Shown: positions 1 through 7,099 of the stretch, piece by piece
Layout of the letters: every line of letters starts with the position of its first letter
How positions within the stretch are numbered: position 1 is the stretch's first letter
Assembly: GCA_964485905.1 (NCBI GenBank)
Contig: CAZAJY010000008.1
Span: forward strand, 1 to 34,615
Reading direction: 5' to 3'
Source of the DNA: CAIJXO01 sp964485905
Lineage (GTDB): Bacteria > Patescibacteriota > Minisyncoccia > Phycocordibacterales > GWA1-40-21
DNA: 34,615 bases
Translations under genes and position numbers: made by a program
The notes under the pieces: generated by a model
Seen by the model: only the letters and a program-made list of their open reading frames with translations
Databases searched by the model: none
Told to the model about the DNA's origin: nothing

Positions 1-112
1 TTGCGTTATATTTCTTCTTGAAATATTCTTTTACCCTCTTAATTCTCTCTTGAGTCAAATTTTCTGGAGTATCTTCCCATTCGACTTTAATAAACGGATT
101 TTTGTAACTCAT
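1..112 (-). CDS. 5' part of an unidentified gene cut by the window edge
   Basis: An open frame starts at ATG (110-112) and runs off the left end, giving 37 codons that begin MSYKNPFIKVEWEDTPENL and continue with a lysine-rich helix-like stretch. The start overlaps the stop of the 23-codon ORF upstream by one base (TAATG), a typical layout for translational coupling. No family is recognised from this fragment. It is probably real because the frame is open to the edge and it sits behind a good promoter, but the start rests only on the coupling. Confidence 0.55.
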   Translation of the reverse strand, partial: MSYKNPFIKVEWEDTPENLTQERIKRVKEYFKKKYNA

Positions 113-183
113 TATTTGTTCTTTTTATATTCTCTTAAAATATCATTTACTATGTCTTCCGTTTTTCGTTCGTTTGTGCCCAT
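112..183 (-). CDS. 23-codon leader ORF coupled to the next gene
   Basis: A short frame (MGTNERKTEDIVNDILREY, then KKNK) begins at ATG 181-183, exactly six bases after a TATAAT box at 190-195. This is the same spacing seen before many genes here. Its TAA overlaps the ATG of the following gene. It could be a leader peptide, or the first piece of a protein whose frame was broken: the ERKTEDIV segment reminds me of the N-termini of some restriction-modification proteins, which is weak evidence. Confidence 0.4.
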   Translation of the reverse strand: MGTNERKTEDIVNDILREYKKNK

Positions 184-189
184 ACAAAG

Positions 190-195
190 ATTATA
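190..195 (-). promoter_or_regulatory. -10 box, leaderless type
   Basis: TATAAT, then CTTTGT, then ATG. This is the only one of the eleven leaderless-type boxes without the TGN extension. Confidence 0.5.
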
Positions 196-328
196 TACTA
201 TAATTATTTTTTTGGACAGCTTTTCAAATAACAGAATATGTATCCTAATATTTTATATATCTACGAATTACCCTTCAGAATCAACACTTTTTGAGAATAT
301 TTTTTTTATATTTAGTTATCCACAGTTC

Positions 329-829
329 TTATAACAATTGGCCAAAATTCTCTGAATATAACTTAACCTTTTCGTTCCAATCTTTTGGAAAAAGTTTGGA
401 CTGCGCTTCAGTAGTTTCTATTGGTAAAATCCTCATGGAGGAAGTGTTGTGCTTTTTACCACTGCGTCCGGGAGTACGCATCCACCTTTCCTCAGCTTCC
501 TTAATTGTTGGACACACAACTTTACTAGGAATAATCCAAAAATCTGGTTTCTCTTTGAAAGCATTGAGTTTTACAAAAGCATAATAGAAATCATCAGATG
601 CTCCGCCCTCATCTTTTTCAGACAAAGGAAAATATTTAGCATTCTCTGATTGAGTCGCTTTCACTGATATTTTTACCATCCTATTTGTTGGTCCAACGGC
701 AAGAATATCATATCTTTCCGCTCTTCCTAAGGTGATCGTGGCTGTAAAATTAAGGGCGGATAACCTTGAAGCGATATAATATTCGCCCGCATTTCCAACA
801 TTTTGTCTCTGTATTTTTTGCTTAACCAT
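329..829 (-). CDS. PD-(D/E)XK nuclease-like protein
   Basis: A 166-residue soluble protein with no signal peptide or membrane segment. The N-terminal half has the layout of a restriction-endonuclease-like fold: a helix with GEYYIASRL (the Glu would be the first acidic residue), a strand with RYDILAV (Asp), and then KISVKAT, where a Lys follows two residues after the position usually held by Glu or Gln. That position is Ser here, so catalysis is uncertain. The C-terminal half has an aromatic strand (DFWIIPSKVV) and a basic segment. A TGATACGAT box ends nine bases before the ATG, divergent from the next gene. Function is unknown; a nuclease or DNA-binding role is an inference from fold motifs only. 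Confidence 0.55.
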   Translation of the reverse strand: MVKQKIQRQNVGNAGEYYIASRLSALNFTATITLGRAERYDILAVGPTNRMVKISVKATQSENAKYFPLSEKDEGGASDDFYYAFVKLNAFKEKPDFWIIPSKVVCPTIKEAEERWMRTPGRSGKKHNTSSMRILPIETTEAQSKLFPKDWNEKVKLYSENFGQLL

Positions 830-862
830 TTACAGCCAATCGTATCATTTTCTTAACTTTTT

Positions 863-871
863 TGCTATGAT
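863..871 (+). promoter_or_regulatory. Extended -10, leaderless type
   Basis: TGC-TATGAT, then TTCATC, then ATG at 878. It lies back to back with the promoter of the nuclease-like gene on the other strand. Confidence 0.55.
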
Positions 872-877
872 TTCATC

Positions 878-1183
878 ATGGAACAGTTAATTTATACAGT
901 GATTGGTGGAGTTTTAATCGCTATAATTACCACAATATTTGGTATTGGAAAAACCACGCAGGTGGTTGTGAGCGGAAACAAAGTCAAAAAGACTGGCAAG
1001 TGGATTATTATAGTCTCTGTGTTAATGATCCTTGGTGGATTATCGTGGGCTGGTTCTAATTCACCACCACAAGGAGGACTTGATTTCAGTAAGCCAGGAA
1101 CGATCTACGGACTAACTCTAGCTGGTTATGGTGTTTGGGCTTTTATTGTTGGAAGAATCGTCGCATGGTTTCAACGAAATTAA
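878..1183 (+). CDS. Small three-helix membrane protein
   Basis: 101 residues with three predicted membrane helices: about 5-23 (YTVIGGVLIAIITTIFGI), about 42-59 (WIIIVSVLMILGGLSW) and about 77-95 (IYGLTLAGYGVWAFIVG). A short basic loop (NKVKKTGK) lies between the first two. No catalytic motif or known family is recognised. The ATG sits six bases after an extended -10 box, so the mRNA is probably leaderless. The next gene starts 19 bases downstream on the same strand, so the two are likely co-transcribed. Confidence 0.6.
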   Translation: MEQLIYTVIGGVLIAIITTIFGIGKTTQVVVSGNKVKKTGKWIIIVSVLMILGGLSWAGSNSPPQGGLDFSKPGTIYGLTLAGYGVWAFIVGRIVAWFQRN

Positions 1184-1202
1184 ATTATTAATTAATAAAC
1201 AT

Positions 1203-1826
1203 ATGGATTTTTTAAATCAAAATGCTGGAGGCATCCAAGCCCTATCTACTATAGTGTTGGTTTTAGTTACAGTTTTGTACGCCCGATCCACTCGACAAAT
1301 GGCGATGGTGATGAAAGACCAAATTACTTCTAAAATTATAATTGAAAATTATTCCGTGGGATCTAGGCTTATTGAAAAGTGGTTTATAGATAGAGGTGTA
1401 TCCCCAAATACTGTTTTGAATTTTCAAACATTATTTGATGTCCGCAATGAGGGGAATGCTTCGGGTAGTATCTATAAACCAGATTTAATCATTAGTTCTA
1501 TAGAGACCGGTTATTCACTAAGAATCGGTCCAAAGACAAAAACATATGAGACATATAATTATCGGAAAGAAACATATATGACAACTTACGACACGAGAAT
1601 AATAAATAATGGTGCTTCAATATTTCTATCTGGAGGGGAATCCAATAAGATTGAATTAGAATACGAATATCATATAAAAAATGACGGCGACATAGCTTTT
1701 GTAGCGGAAGCATTAAAGGACCCGTCATCTATACAATATAGTTTGGTTACTCTTGATAACCTTGGAAAGGAGTATAAAATAATCGTGACAAATATTAAAG
1801 AAGAGAAACATTTTGGAATTAACTAG
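1203..1826 (+). CDS. Unidentified protein with one N-terminal membrane anchor
   Basis: 207 residues. I place the start at MDFLNQNAGG (1203) because the frame upstream overlaps the preceding gene and encodes no plausible domain. A single membrane helix lies at about 12-29 (ALSTIVLVLVTVLY) and is followed by a basic RSTRQ patch. The rest is a soluble region rich in beta strands (for example KIELEYEYHIKN and YKIIVTNIK). It is probably co-transcribed with the small membrane protein before it. I do not recognise the family. Confidence 0.6.
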   Translation: MDFLNQNAGGIQALSTIVLVLVTVLYARSTRQMAMVMKDQITSKIIIENYSVGSRLIEKWFIDRGVSPNTVLNFQTLFDVRNEGNASGSIYKPDLIISSIETGYSLRIGPKTKTYETYNYRKETYMTTYDTRIINNGASIFLSGGESNKIELEYEYHIKNDGDIAFVAEALKDPSSIQYSLVTLDNLGKEYKIIVTNIKEEKHFGIN

Positions 1827-1966
1827 TCCTTTTCTATCCCCCTAAAATCTATCAAAACCGCCCCTGGTTTGCTAGCAAATGCTGATTTCGATATTACACT
1901 TGAAACTGACCTGCGGTCTCTATGCTTCTCATCCTGAGACAAGTTCTAACTTCGTCCAACATGTGG

Positions 1967-2176
1967 AGCAAATGAAAACCCCTCGAAAGAGGGTGTTTTT
2001 ATTTGCTTCGTGAGCAAGGTATTTGAATACCTTGCGTGGTAGGGAGCGAAAAGGTTCTCCCATGTTTTTGAATTATTCTCATAATGAAAAAATGGGAAAC
2101 CTATACTGTTCTCGTAGAGAAAGATTCCCTACCCACGGAGCCGACAAAAAGACCGTATAAATCAATGGTCTTTTTT
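1967..2176 (+). ncRNA. Putative structured RNA: three stacked hairpins plus terminator
   Basis: No gene fits the 467 bases between 1826 and 2294, but this part is dense in secondary structure. First, an 18-bp stem with a GAAA loop (1967-2007). Second, a 9-bp perfect stem with a TTGA loop (2014-2035). Third, a long hairpin whose outer stem pairs 2037-2046 with 2125-2135 and whose inner stem pairs 2053-2069 with 2087-2101, leaving an internal bubble that itself holds a small TTCTC/GAGAA hairpin. Last, a 9-bp terminator stem with a T6 tail. A bubble flanked by two stems recalls 6S RNA, but no conserved 6S, SRP, tmRNA or RNase P core was recognised. A weak promoter (TTGCTA, 17 bp, TATTAC) lies near 1868-1896. 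Confidence 0.4.
2146..2176 (+). terminator. Intrinsic terminator of the structured region
   Basis: AAAAAGACC pairs with GGTCTTTTT around a 12-base loop and runs into six T residues on the + strand. Confidence 0.6.
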
Positions 2177-2224
2177 GGTACCTATGTTGGTGGTTAGAAC
2201 CTCTTGCTTTATTTTAAGAATCTA

Positions 2225-2294
2225 TGATATAATACCTATATCACTATGAAAGAGACCCTTGTGTAGATTCGTCTACACCGGGGGCTTTTTCTTT
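2225..2294 (+). other. Strong promoter running straight into a terminator
   Basis: An extended -10 (TGA-TATAAT, 2225-2233) would start a transcript near 2240. About 20 bases later comes a terminator: a 7-bp stem GTGTAGA / TCTACAC with a TTCG loop (2261-2278), outer CCC/GGG pairing and a T5 tail. The only frame inside is six codons long (ATG 2246, stop TAG). The predicted RNA of about 50 nt is convergent with the NYN-domain gene and ends at its stop codon. Confidence 0.4.
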
Positions 2295-2785
2295 TAGGAT
2301 AATATTATTTTGTTAGAAAACTTATGATAATGTTCATTTAAGAAAGTAATTTCTATATTCTTATTTCTAAGCAAGAATGAACACTTCTTTTTATCAGGTG
2401 CAATGATTTGATTTATAGACTTTTTCTCCTTTAAAAATTCTACCAGACATCCAAAATCCCCATCACCAGTAATTAGAATACAGGATGAAAAATTCCTCTC
2501 ATAAAAATCCGAGGTAGCTTTTAACACTAATTCAGCATCACAATTTCCTTTTACCTTCTCTCCAATAGAAACAGTTTGCTTAAAAATTAAAATATAACCA
2601 CAACTCTGTAAATGTTCATAAAATTTTACTCTTTCTGGCACTAGACCGATAAACAAATACACATTTGTTGGATTGTATTTCTGGCGAAGCCAACCTCTGA
2701 ATTTTTTATAATCAATTTCAAAACCAAGTTCTTTGGCTGAGCGATATAAATTATTACCATCAATGTAGATATTTACTTTATTCAC
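2294..2785 (-). CDS. NYN-domain (LabA/DUF88-like) putative ribonuclease
   Basis: 163 residues forming one NYN domain, a PIN-like nuclease fold. The acidic residues expected to bind metal are visible: D9 in IYIDGNNLY, D83 in GNCDAEL, and D108/D110 in ITGDGDF. The start is GTG (2785), chosen because it lies exactly six bases after a TGA-TATACT box and because the fold begins at the next residues (NKVNIYIDGNN). NYN proteins typically act on RNA; the substrate cannot be told from sequence. A second NYN protein (17792-18364) has the same GTG-AAT-AAA start and promoter layout. Confidence 0.8.
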   Translation of the reverse strand: MNKVNIYIDGNNLYRSAKELGFEIDYKKFRGWLRQKYNPTNVYLFIGLVPERVKFYEHLQSCGYILIFKQTVSIGEKVKGNCDAELVLKATSDFYERNFSSCILITGDGDFGCLVEFLKEKKSINQIIAPDKKKCSFLLRNKNIEITFLNEHYHKFSNKIILS

Positions 2786-2791
2786 TTTTAG

Positions 2792-2800
2792 AGTATATCA
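2792..2800 (-). promoter_or_regulatory. Extended -10, leaderless type (GTG start)
   Basis: TGA-TATACT, then CTAAAA, then GTG. Confidence 0.6.
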
Positions 2801-2886
2801 TATAATTATTAATATACGGCCAATTATATAAGAAACAGGTTCTAACGTCCTCTAGCCACTGGAGCCCTGTATATATTTTGTATATT

Positions 2887-2895
2887 TGATATACT
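2887..2895 (+). promoter_or_regulatory. Extended -10, leaderless type
   Basis: TGA-TATACT, then TTCTTA, then ATG at 2902. The preceding CCTGTATATAT recurs upstream of the promoter at 4192-4200. Confidence 0.6.
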
Positions 2896-2901
2896 TTCTT
2901 A

Positions 2902-3405
2902 ATGAATGAAGAACAAAAAATAAAAAAAGAGATTATCCGTATTGGTGCACATTTAAATGAATTAATAACAATTTTTGATTCGGCTGGTAATTTATTACAC
3001 AAAGTTGTCAGGCCACTAATGATTGAGTTCTATTTACGTGATGTGATACAAATTATTGTCGGTGCAACAATACTAGCTATTCCTATTTCCTTTACAGAGG
3101 AGGTCTGGAATTTCGGCACAAGCTTGCCAAACATAAAATTCATTTACCTATCTGCAATGTCAGTATTGTTTATCTGTTTATTTGTCTATCATAATTTTTA
3201 CAAAGAACATATAAAAACACATTATGGAGAATTTATTAAACGTGTAATTTCAATTTATATCTTGTCCTTATTGGTTTCTGGAATAATATTATTTCTTATT
3301 GACCAAGCTCCAGCTGGAATAAACTGGATAATTACATTTAAAAGAATGATAATAGTTGCTTTTCCAGCGTCAATGAGTGCCGCAGTGGCGGATATGATTA
3401 AGTAA
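2902..3405 (+). CDS. DUF2391-like integral membrane protein
   Basis: 167 residues. A soluble N-terminal helix is followed by four predicted membrane segments at about 49-66 (VIQIIVGATILAIPISF), 78-98, 110-136 and 140-165. The membrane part, with ILAIPISFTEEVW in the first helix and a closing VAFPASMSAAVAD, matches my memory of the DUF2391 family of bacteria and archaea, whose function is unknown. The start is fixed by a -10 box six bases upstream, so translation is probably leaderless. It stands alone, divergent from the NYN gene. Confidence 0.65.
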   Translation: MNEEQKIKKEIIRIGAHLNELITIFDSAGNLLHKVVRPLMIEFYLRDVIQIIVGATILAIPISFTEEVWNFGTSLPNIKFIYLSAMSVLFICLFVYHNFYKEHIKTHYGEFIKRVISIYILSLLVSGIILFLIDQAPAGINWIITFKRMIIVAFPASMSAAVADMIK

Positions 3406-3452
3406 ACTCTTTTTCCTCCACAAAACAGTTTCGAACTTTTAGTTTATTTTTA

Positions 3453-3461
3453 TGCTATAAT
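3453..3461 (+). promoter_or_regulatory. Extended -10, leaderless type
   Basis: TGC-TATAAT, then TTAAGA, then ATG at 3468. Confidence 0.6.
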
Positions 3462-3467
3462 TTAAGA

Positions 3468-3839
3468 ATGAATAAAGCACTAATAATATTATTGGCGGTA
3501 ATTGTGATCATTATTTTAGGAGGAATTTCTCTAGGTATTTTATACTCACATTTACCAGGACATAACCCTCCGGTTGAATTAAATAATAAACAGCAGGTTG
3601 AAAAACTATTAGTTCAAAAATTTAATCAACCACTTTACAATAATGAGATGAACATTCAGAAAGAGAATGATAATTATATTGTAGGACAAGCAAGTGTTGG
3701 TGAGGGGGGAATTTTAGTTATGGCGGCCAAAGTTAATAAGATTTGGGAGTTGGTTTATACCGGTAATGCTTTTGCTGATTGTTATGAATTGCATAAATAT
3801 AGTTTCCCTTCGGAATTTTTACCAGAGTATTGTGATTAA
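3468..3839 (+). CDS. Membrane-anchored small extracytoplasmic protein
   Basis: 123 residues. A strong N-terminal hydrophobic helix (about 4-27, rich in Ile and Val) without a clear signal-peptidase site suggests a signal anchor with the C-terminal domain outside the cell. That domain has a helix (KQQVEKLLVQKFNQP), strands, a WELVYTGN segment and two cysteines near the end (ADCYELH and PEYCD) that could form a disulfide. I have seen similar short proteins with this pattern in CPR genomes, but none has a function I can name. The start is set by the -10 box six bases upstream. Confidence 0.6.
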   Translation: MNKALIILLAVIVIIILGGISLGILYSHLPGHNPPVELNNKQQVEKLLVQKFNQPLYNNEMNIQKENDNYIVGQASVGEGGILVMAAKVNKIWELVYTGNAFADCYELHKYSFPSEFLPEYCD

Positions 3840-3909
3840 TAAATTTTTAATCTTTATGTTATAATAAACTAAAGGCCGAAAATTATTAATTAGTTTAGCT
3901 TATAAAACC

Positions 3910-4107
3910 ATGAAAATATTTAGAACATGGACATTTAAGTGGTGGGAAATGGGTATGATAAAAGTTAGTCTACTTTCTTTAGGTATTTTACTAGCGTTAT
4001 ATTTTTATGATTATCTTATCGGTCTTAAGTGGCTTTGGTGGATATTATTTGTTCTAACGGTGATCTATTTTATTCCTAAAGTTTTTAAGAAGGAGGCGGT
4101 GGTTTAG
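3910..4107 (+). CDS. Small two-helix membrane protein
   Basis: 65 residues with two predicted membrane segments, about 17-35 (IKVSLLSLGILLALYFY) and 39-58 (LKWLWWILFVLTVIYFI), and a basic C-terminal tail (KVFKKEAVV). No family is recognised. A TGT-TATAAT box at 3857-3865 gives a leader of about 40 bases, so unlike its neighbours this gene is not predicted to be leaderless. No clear Shine-Dalgarno sequence is seen before the ATG. Confidence 0.5.
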   Translation: MKIFRTWTFKWWEMGMIKVSLLSLGILLALYFYDYLIGLKWLWWILFVLTVIYFIPKVFKKEAVV

Positions 4108-4234
4108 GGTCTTACTTTAAAAATAGGTTTGAGCTCCCCCTCCTGGGAGTGACAGACTATCATTAGTGACCTGTATATATCGTGAATATTTTGCTATACT
4201 TCTTAAGTTGGTTTTTATAATTTAATTAAATTTT

Positions 4235-4630
4235 ATGATAAAAGGAATTACTGCTGGTGCATTTGATTTATTACATGCTGGTCATGTCTTAATGCTTAAA
4301 GAAGCTAAAGAGCAATGCGATTATCTTATCGTCGCCCTGCAGACTGATCCAACGATTGACCGCCCAGAAAAAAATAAGCCAACACAAACGTTAGAGGAAA
4401 GAGAAATACAACTTTTGGGTTGCCGATATGTTGATGAAATAGTCATGTATAATACTGAAGCTGAACTCTATGATTTATTAGCAAAAATCAAGCCAGACAT
4501 AAGAATAATTGGTGCGGATTGGAAAGGAAAAAAATTTACTGGTTATGACTTACCAATAAAAATTTACCATAATTCACGAGAACATCATTATTCTTCCTCA
4601 GAATTACGTGAAAGAATCAAAAAGATGTAG
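4235..4630 (+). CDS. Cytidylyltransferase-like nucleotidyltransferase
   Basis: 131 residues covering one complete HIGH-type nucleotidyltransferase domain, close to the length of glycerol-3-phosphate cytidylyltransferase or the RfaE C-terminal domain. The nucleotide-binding signature AGAFDLLHAGHVLML lies at about 7-21, and the second ATP/CTP-contact motif YSSSELRERI is at the C-terminus. These enzymes activate a phosphorylated small molecule as its CDP or ADP derivative. The substrate is undetermined. An extended -10 (TGC-TATACT, 4192-4200) gives a leader of about 28 bases. The 127 bases upstream hold no gene. Confidence 0.8.
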   Translation: MIKGITAGAFDLLHAGHVLMLKEAKEQCDYLIVALQTDPTIDRPEKNKPTQTLEEREIQLLGCRYVDEIVMYNTEAELYDLLAKIKPDIRIIGADWKGKKFTGYDLPIKIYHNSREHHYSSSELRERIKKM

Positions 4631-4652
4631 ACTAGTTTTTATATTAAAGATT

Positions 4653-5519
4653 CTATTTTTTTATAGGTAAGCGGAGAAAAAAAGTTGAACCCTTATTAAT
4701 ACCGGCTGATTCAGCCCAAAGCTTACCTTTATGATGAGAAACGATTTTCTTAGCCGTATATAAACCAAGACCTAATCCTTCAGCGTCCATCAATTTAGCA
4801 TTTTGAGCTCGGAAAAAATGACCAAAAAGTCTATGACTATCTAAAAAATTCAAACCGATACCAGTATCTTTAATTTTTAATGCTAAAGCTTTGTCACTCT
4901 CTTCAAAAGAAACCGTTATAGAGCCTTTCTTGGGTGTATATTTTATAGCATTATCAACCAACATATCTACTACAAATTGAATTTTGTTTTTATCAATTAT
5001 TACTGGTGCCAGCTCCTTAGCTGAAAGAATAGAAAAATTAATACCTTTATTTTGTATTGCCACTGAATATTTATTATAAGAATTTTCAATAATTTCCAAT
5101 AGGGATACTTCTTGAAAGACATACTCAACGTGCTTATCAAACTTGGCAAAACCTATCAAGAGATCGACGATCTCCATCAAACGATCATTGGCCTTATGCA
5201 TTTCATTTAACAAATTCCCTTTTTCAATCAAGGTTAGATCTTTTTGTAACATTTCTGTTGCCCAACGGATTCCCACCAATGGAGTTTTAAATTTATGAGT
5301 AACGATAGCCATAAAACGGCTTTGAATTTTATTATTCTCAATCTCTCGAAGAATAAAAGACAGAATAATCAAAAATACCAAAGCTAAAGAAATAAGTGGA
5401 ATTACACTGTCATTTAAAGCACTAAAGAAGACGGAGTTCTTAAAGAAATTAATTCCGATTAGAAAAAATAATATTAAAATTACAAAAAGGACAAACAATG
5501 AGGTGCTGCTTTTTTTCAT
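4653..5519 (-). CDS. Orphan sensor histidine kinase
   Basis: 288 residues. Two N-terminal membrane helices (about 8-24 and 39-57) with only a short loop leave almost no external sensor domain. The HisKA helix carries the phospho-accepting H75 in VTHKFKTPL. The ATPase domain shows the N box (N190 in DNAIKYTP), the G1 box (DTGIGL, 218-223) and the G2 box (GLGLGL, 248-253). No response regulator lies next to it, so its partner is elsewhere. A TATAAT box at 5530-5535 ends ten bases before the ATG, giving at most a very short leader. It probably senses membrane state or an intramembrane partner, which is an inference. Confidence 0.88.
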   Translation of the reverse strand: MKKSSTSLFVLFVILILFFLIGINFFKNSVFFSALNDSVIPLISLALVFLIILSFILREIENNKIQSRFMAIVTHKFKTPLVGIRWATEMLQKDLTLIEKGNLLNEMHKANDRLMEIVDLLIGFAKFDKHVEYVFQEVSLLEIIENSYNKYSVAIQNKGINFSILSAKELAPVIIDKNKIQFVVDMLVDNAIKYTPKKGSITVSFEESDKALALKIKDTGIGLNFLDSHRLFGHFFRAQNAKLMDAEGLGLGLYTAKKIVSHHKGKLWAESAGINKGSTFFLRLPIKK

Positions 5520-5592
5520 ATTAAGTTAAATTATACTATAAGAATGTTTTTTATGCTATACTTTAGCTATTATTAACTAATATAAAAAATAT

Positions 5593-5889
5593 ATGGGATT
5601 CTTTGATGGTTGGTTTGGTGGTTCTAATAAACCACGTGTGACCGATAAGGAGTTTAAAAAAGTGAGAGGAGAGATGATGAATCAGGGTTTTAGTAAATTG
5701 CAGAGAGATCGAGCAGAAGCAATTTTTAAACCAGATTTATATGAAACACCAACTACTGCTCATAAACGAGGATTAGAGGAGGGTGAAATTGATGCTCGTA
5801 TCCGCTGGATGAGAGAAAATAAAAGCAAACATAACTTTAGCAATAATCAAATTGATAAAATCGAAGCAGATCTTAAAAAAAGATTGTAA
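5593..5889 (+). CDS. Conserved small charged protein, CPR type
   Basis: 98 residues, hydrophilic and mostly helical. It opens with MGFFDGWFGG, then has a basic segment (TDKEFKKVRGEM), and closes with ARIRWMRENKSKH and a lysine-rich helix. I have seen proteins of this layout in CPR genomes, always without an assigned function. An extended -10 (TGC-TATACT, 5554-5562) gives a leader of about 25 bases. Its stop lies three bases from the stop of ackA on the other strand. Confidence 0.65.
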   Translation: MGFFDGWFGGSNKPRVTDKEFKKVRGEMMNQGFSKLQRDRAEAIFKPDLYETPTTAHKRGLEEGEIDARIRWMRENKSKHNFSNNQIDKIEADLKKRL

Positions 5890-5892
5890 AAA

Positions 5893-7089
5893 TTAAGAAT
5901 TTAAAACTTTTACAGTATCTTGAGCAATTTGCTCCATTTCGTCAGTTTTTACAACTAAAACCTTAACCTTTGATTCTAAGGTGCTAATTTCGGCTTCTAT
6001 TCCTTCTGATTTATCATTTTCAATTTTATTTAAATCAAGACCTAAAAATCGTAAATTAGAGCAAATTCGTTCACGCATAATGAATGACCTTTCCCCCACC
6101 GTTCCAGCAAAAATCAATAAATCTAGACCCCCCAAAATTATTATGGCAGAACCAATATGTTTTTGTAATCGATGAACATAGATCTCCAAAGCCAAAGCTG
6201 AATCTTTATCTCCATCCTTTTCAAACTTTAGCAACTCACGAATATCAGAACTTTTGCCAGACAAACCTAATAAACCACATTTATTATTAAAATATTCACC
6301 CAATTTTCGGGTATTAAGACCCAATTCTTCCTGCAAATAGATAGCAGCACCAGGATCAATATCTCCTACCCTAGTCGCCATTACCAGACCATCCAAGGGC
6401 GTAAAACCCATTGAGGTATCCATACTTTTACCATCTTTAACCGCCGTTATACTGGCTCCGCCACCCAAATGACAAACAACAGTTTTGGTTGGTAATTTTC
6501 CTAATTTCTTTTCAACTTGAGAAATCACTGACTGTATTGATAAACCATGATAACCAAATTTCTGTAGGCCAAGTTTACGGCTATCGGAAATTGGAACAGC
6601 ATAATACTTAGCCTTGGTCGGTAAATCGTGATGAAAAGCACTATCAGACACGCCAATAATTTTGGTCTTATCAAAAATCTTCCCTAATAACTTTATTTCC
6701 TCCAAGGCCGGACCTAAATGTAGTGGTACCTTTTTGACTGCCTTTTTAGCTAACTTCAAATATTCCTTATCAATAACTCTGTGAGCCAAAAAATATTCAC
6801 CTGGAGCAACAATACGAATACCAATAGCCCCGATATCTTTAGTTGAAGAAATTATTTTCTTTTCAATCAAAGAATCTATCAGACGATATAAAGCTCGTTC
6901 AAAAACTCTCTCAGATACGGGTGTCTTCTGACTTATTTCCTCATAGATTTCGGTTACTATATAACCACCTTCCCCGCCCGCCGGAGAAGCAGGTTCCATT
7001 TCAAAATGCGCATGATAAATCTTTTTTCCTTCTTCATATAAAGCATATTTCTTTGACGCACTGCCGGTATTTACAATTAGTATTTTCAT
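5893..7089 (-). CDS. ackA: Acetate kinase, divergent
   Basis: 398 residues, the usual length. It converts acetyl phosphate plus ADP to acetate plus ATP in the cytoplasm. ASKHA-fold motifs are present: NTGSASKKYAL at the N-terminus, CHLGGGASITAV, TSMGFTPLDGLVMATRVGDIDPG, and FAGTVGERS near the C-terminus. Several active-site stretches differ from the textbook enzyme: GIRIVAPGEY where GHRxVHGG is usual, and KFGYHGLSI where RYGFHGTSH is usual. It starts ten bases after the phosphoketolase stop, so the two form one operon that makes ATP from acetyl phosphate. An acyl-phosphate kinase with another substrate cannot be excluded. Confidence 0.88.
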   Translation of the reverse strand: MKILIVNTGSASKKYALYEEGKKIYHAHFEMEPASPAGGEGGYIVTEIYEEISQKTPVSERVFERALYRLIDSLIEKKIISSTKDIGAIGIRIVAPGEYFLAHRVIDKEYLKLAKKAVKKVPLHLGPALEEIKLLGKIFDKTKIIGVSDSAFHHDLPTKAKYYAVPISDSRKLGLQKFGYHGLSIQSVISQVEKKLGKLPTKTVVCHLGGGASITAVKDGKSMDTSMGFTPLDGLVMATRVGDIDPGAAIYLQEELGLNTRKLGEYFNNKCGLLGLSGKSSDIRELLKFEKDGDKDSALALEIYVHRLQKHIGSAIIILGGLDLLIFAGTVGERSFIMRERICSNLRFLGLDLNKIENDKSEGIEAEISTLESKVKVLVVKTDEMEQIAQDTVKVLNS

Positions 7090-7099
7090 ATATTTTACA

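Noticed and set aside
1967..2035. CRISPR-like or retron msr/msd structure
   Set aside because: No repeated units with spacers, no cas genes, and no reverse transcriptase nearby; only single hairpins.
4125..4165. CTCCCCCTCCTGGGAG motif as a terminator or repeat
   Set aside because: The stem is short, no T run follows and no second copy was found in the window.
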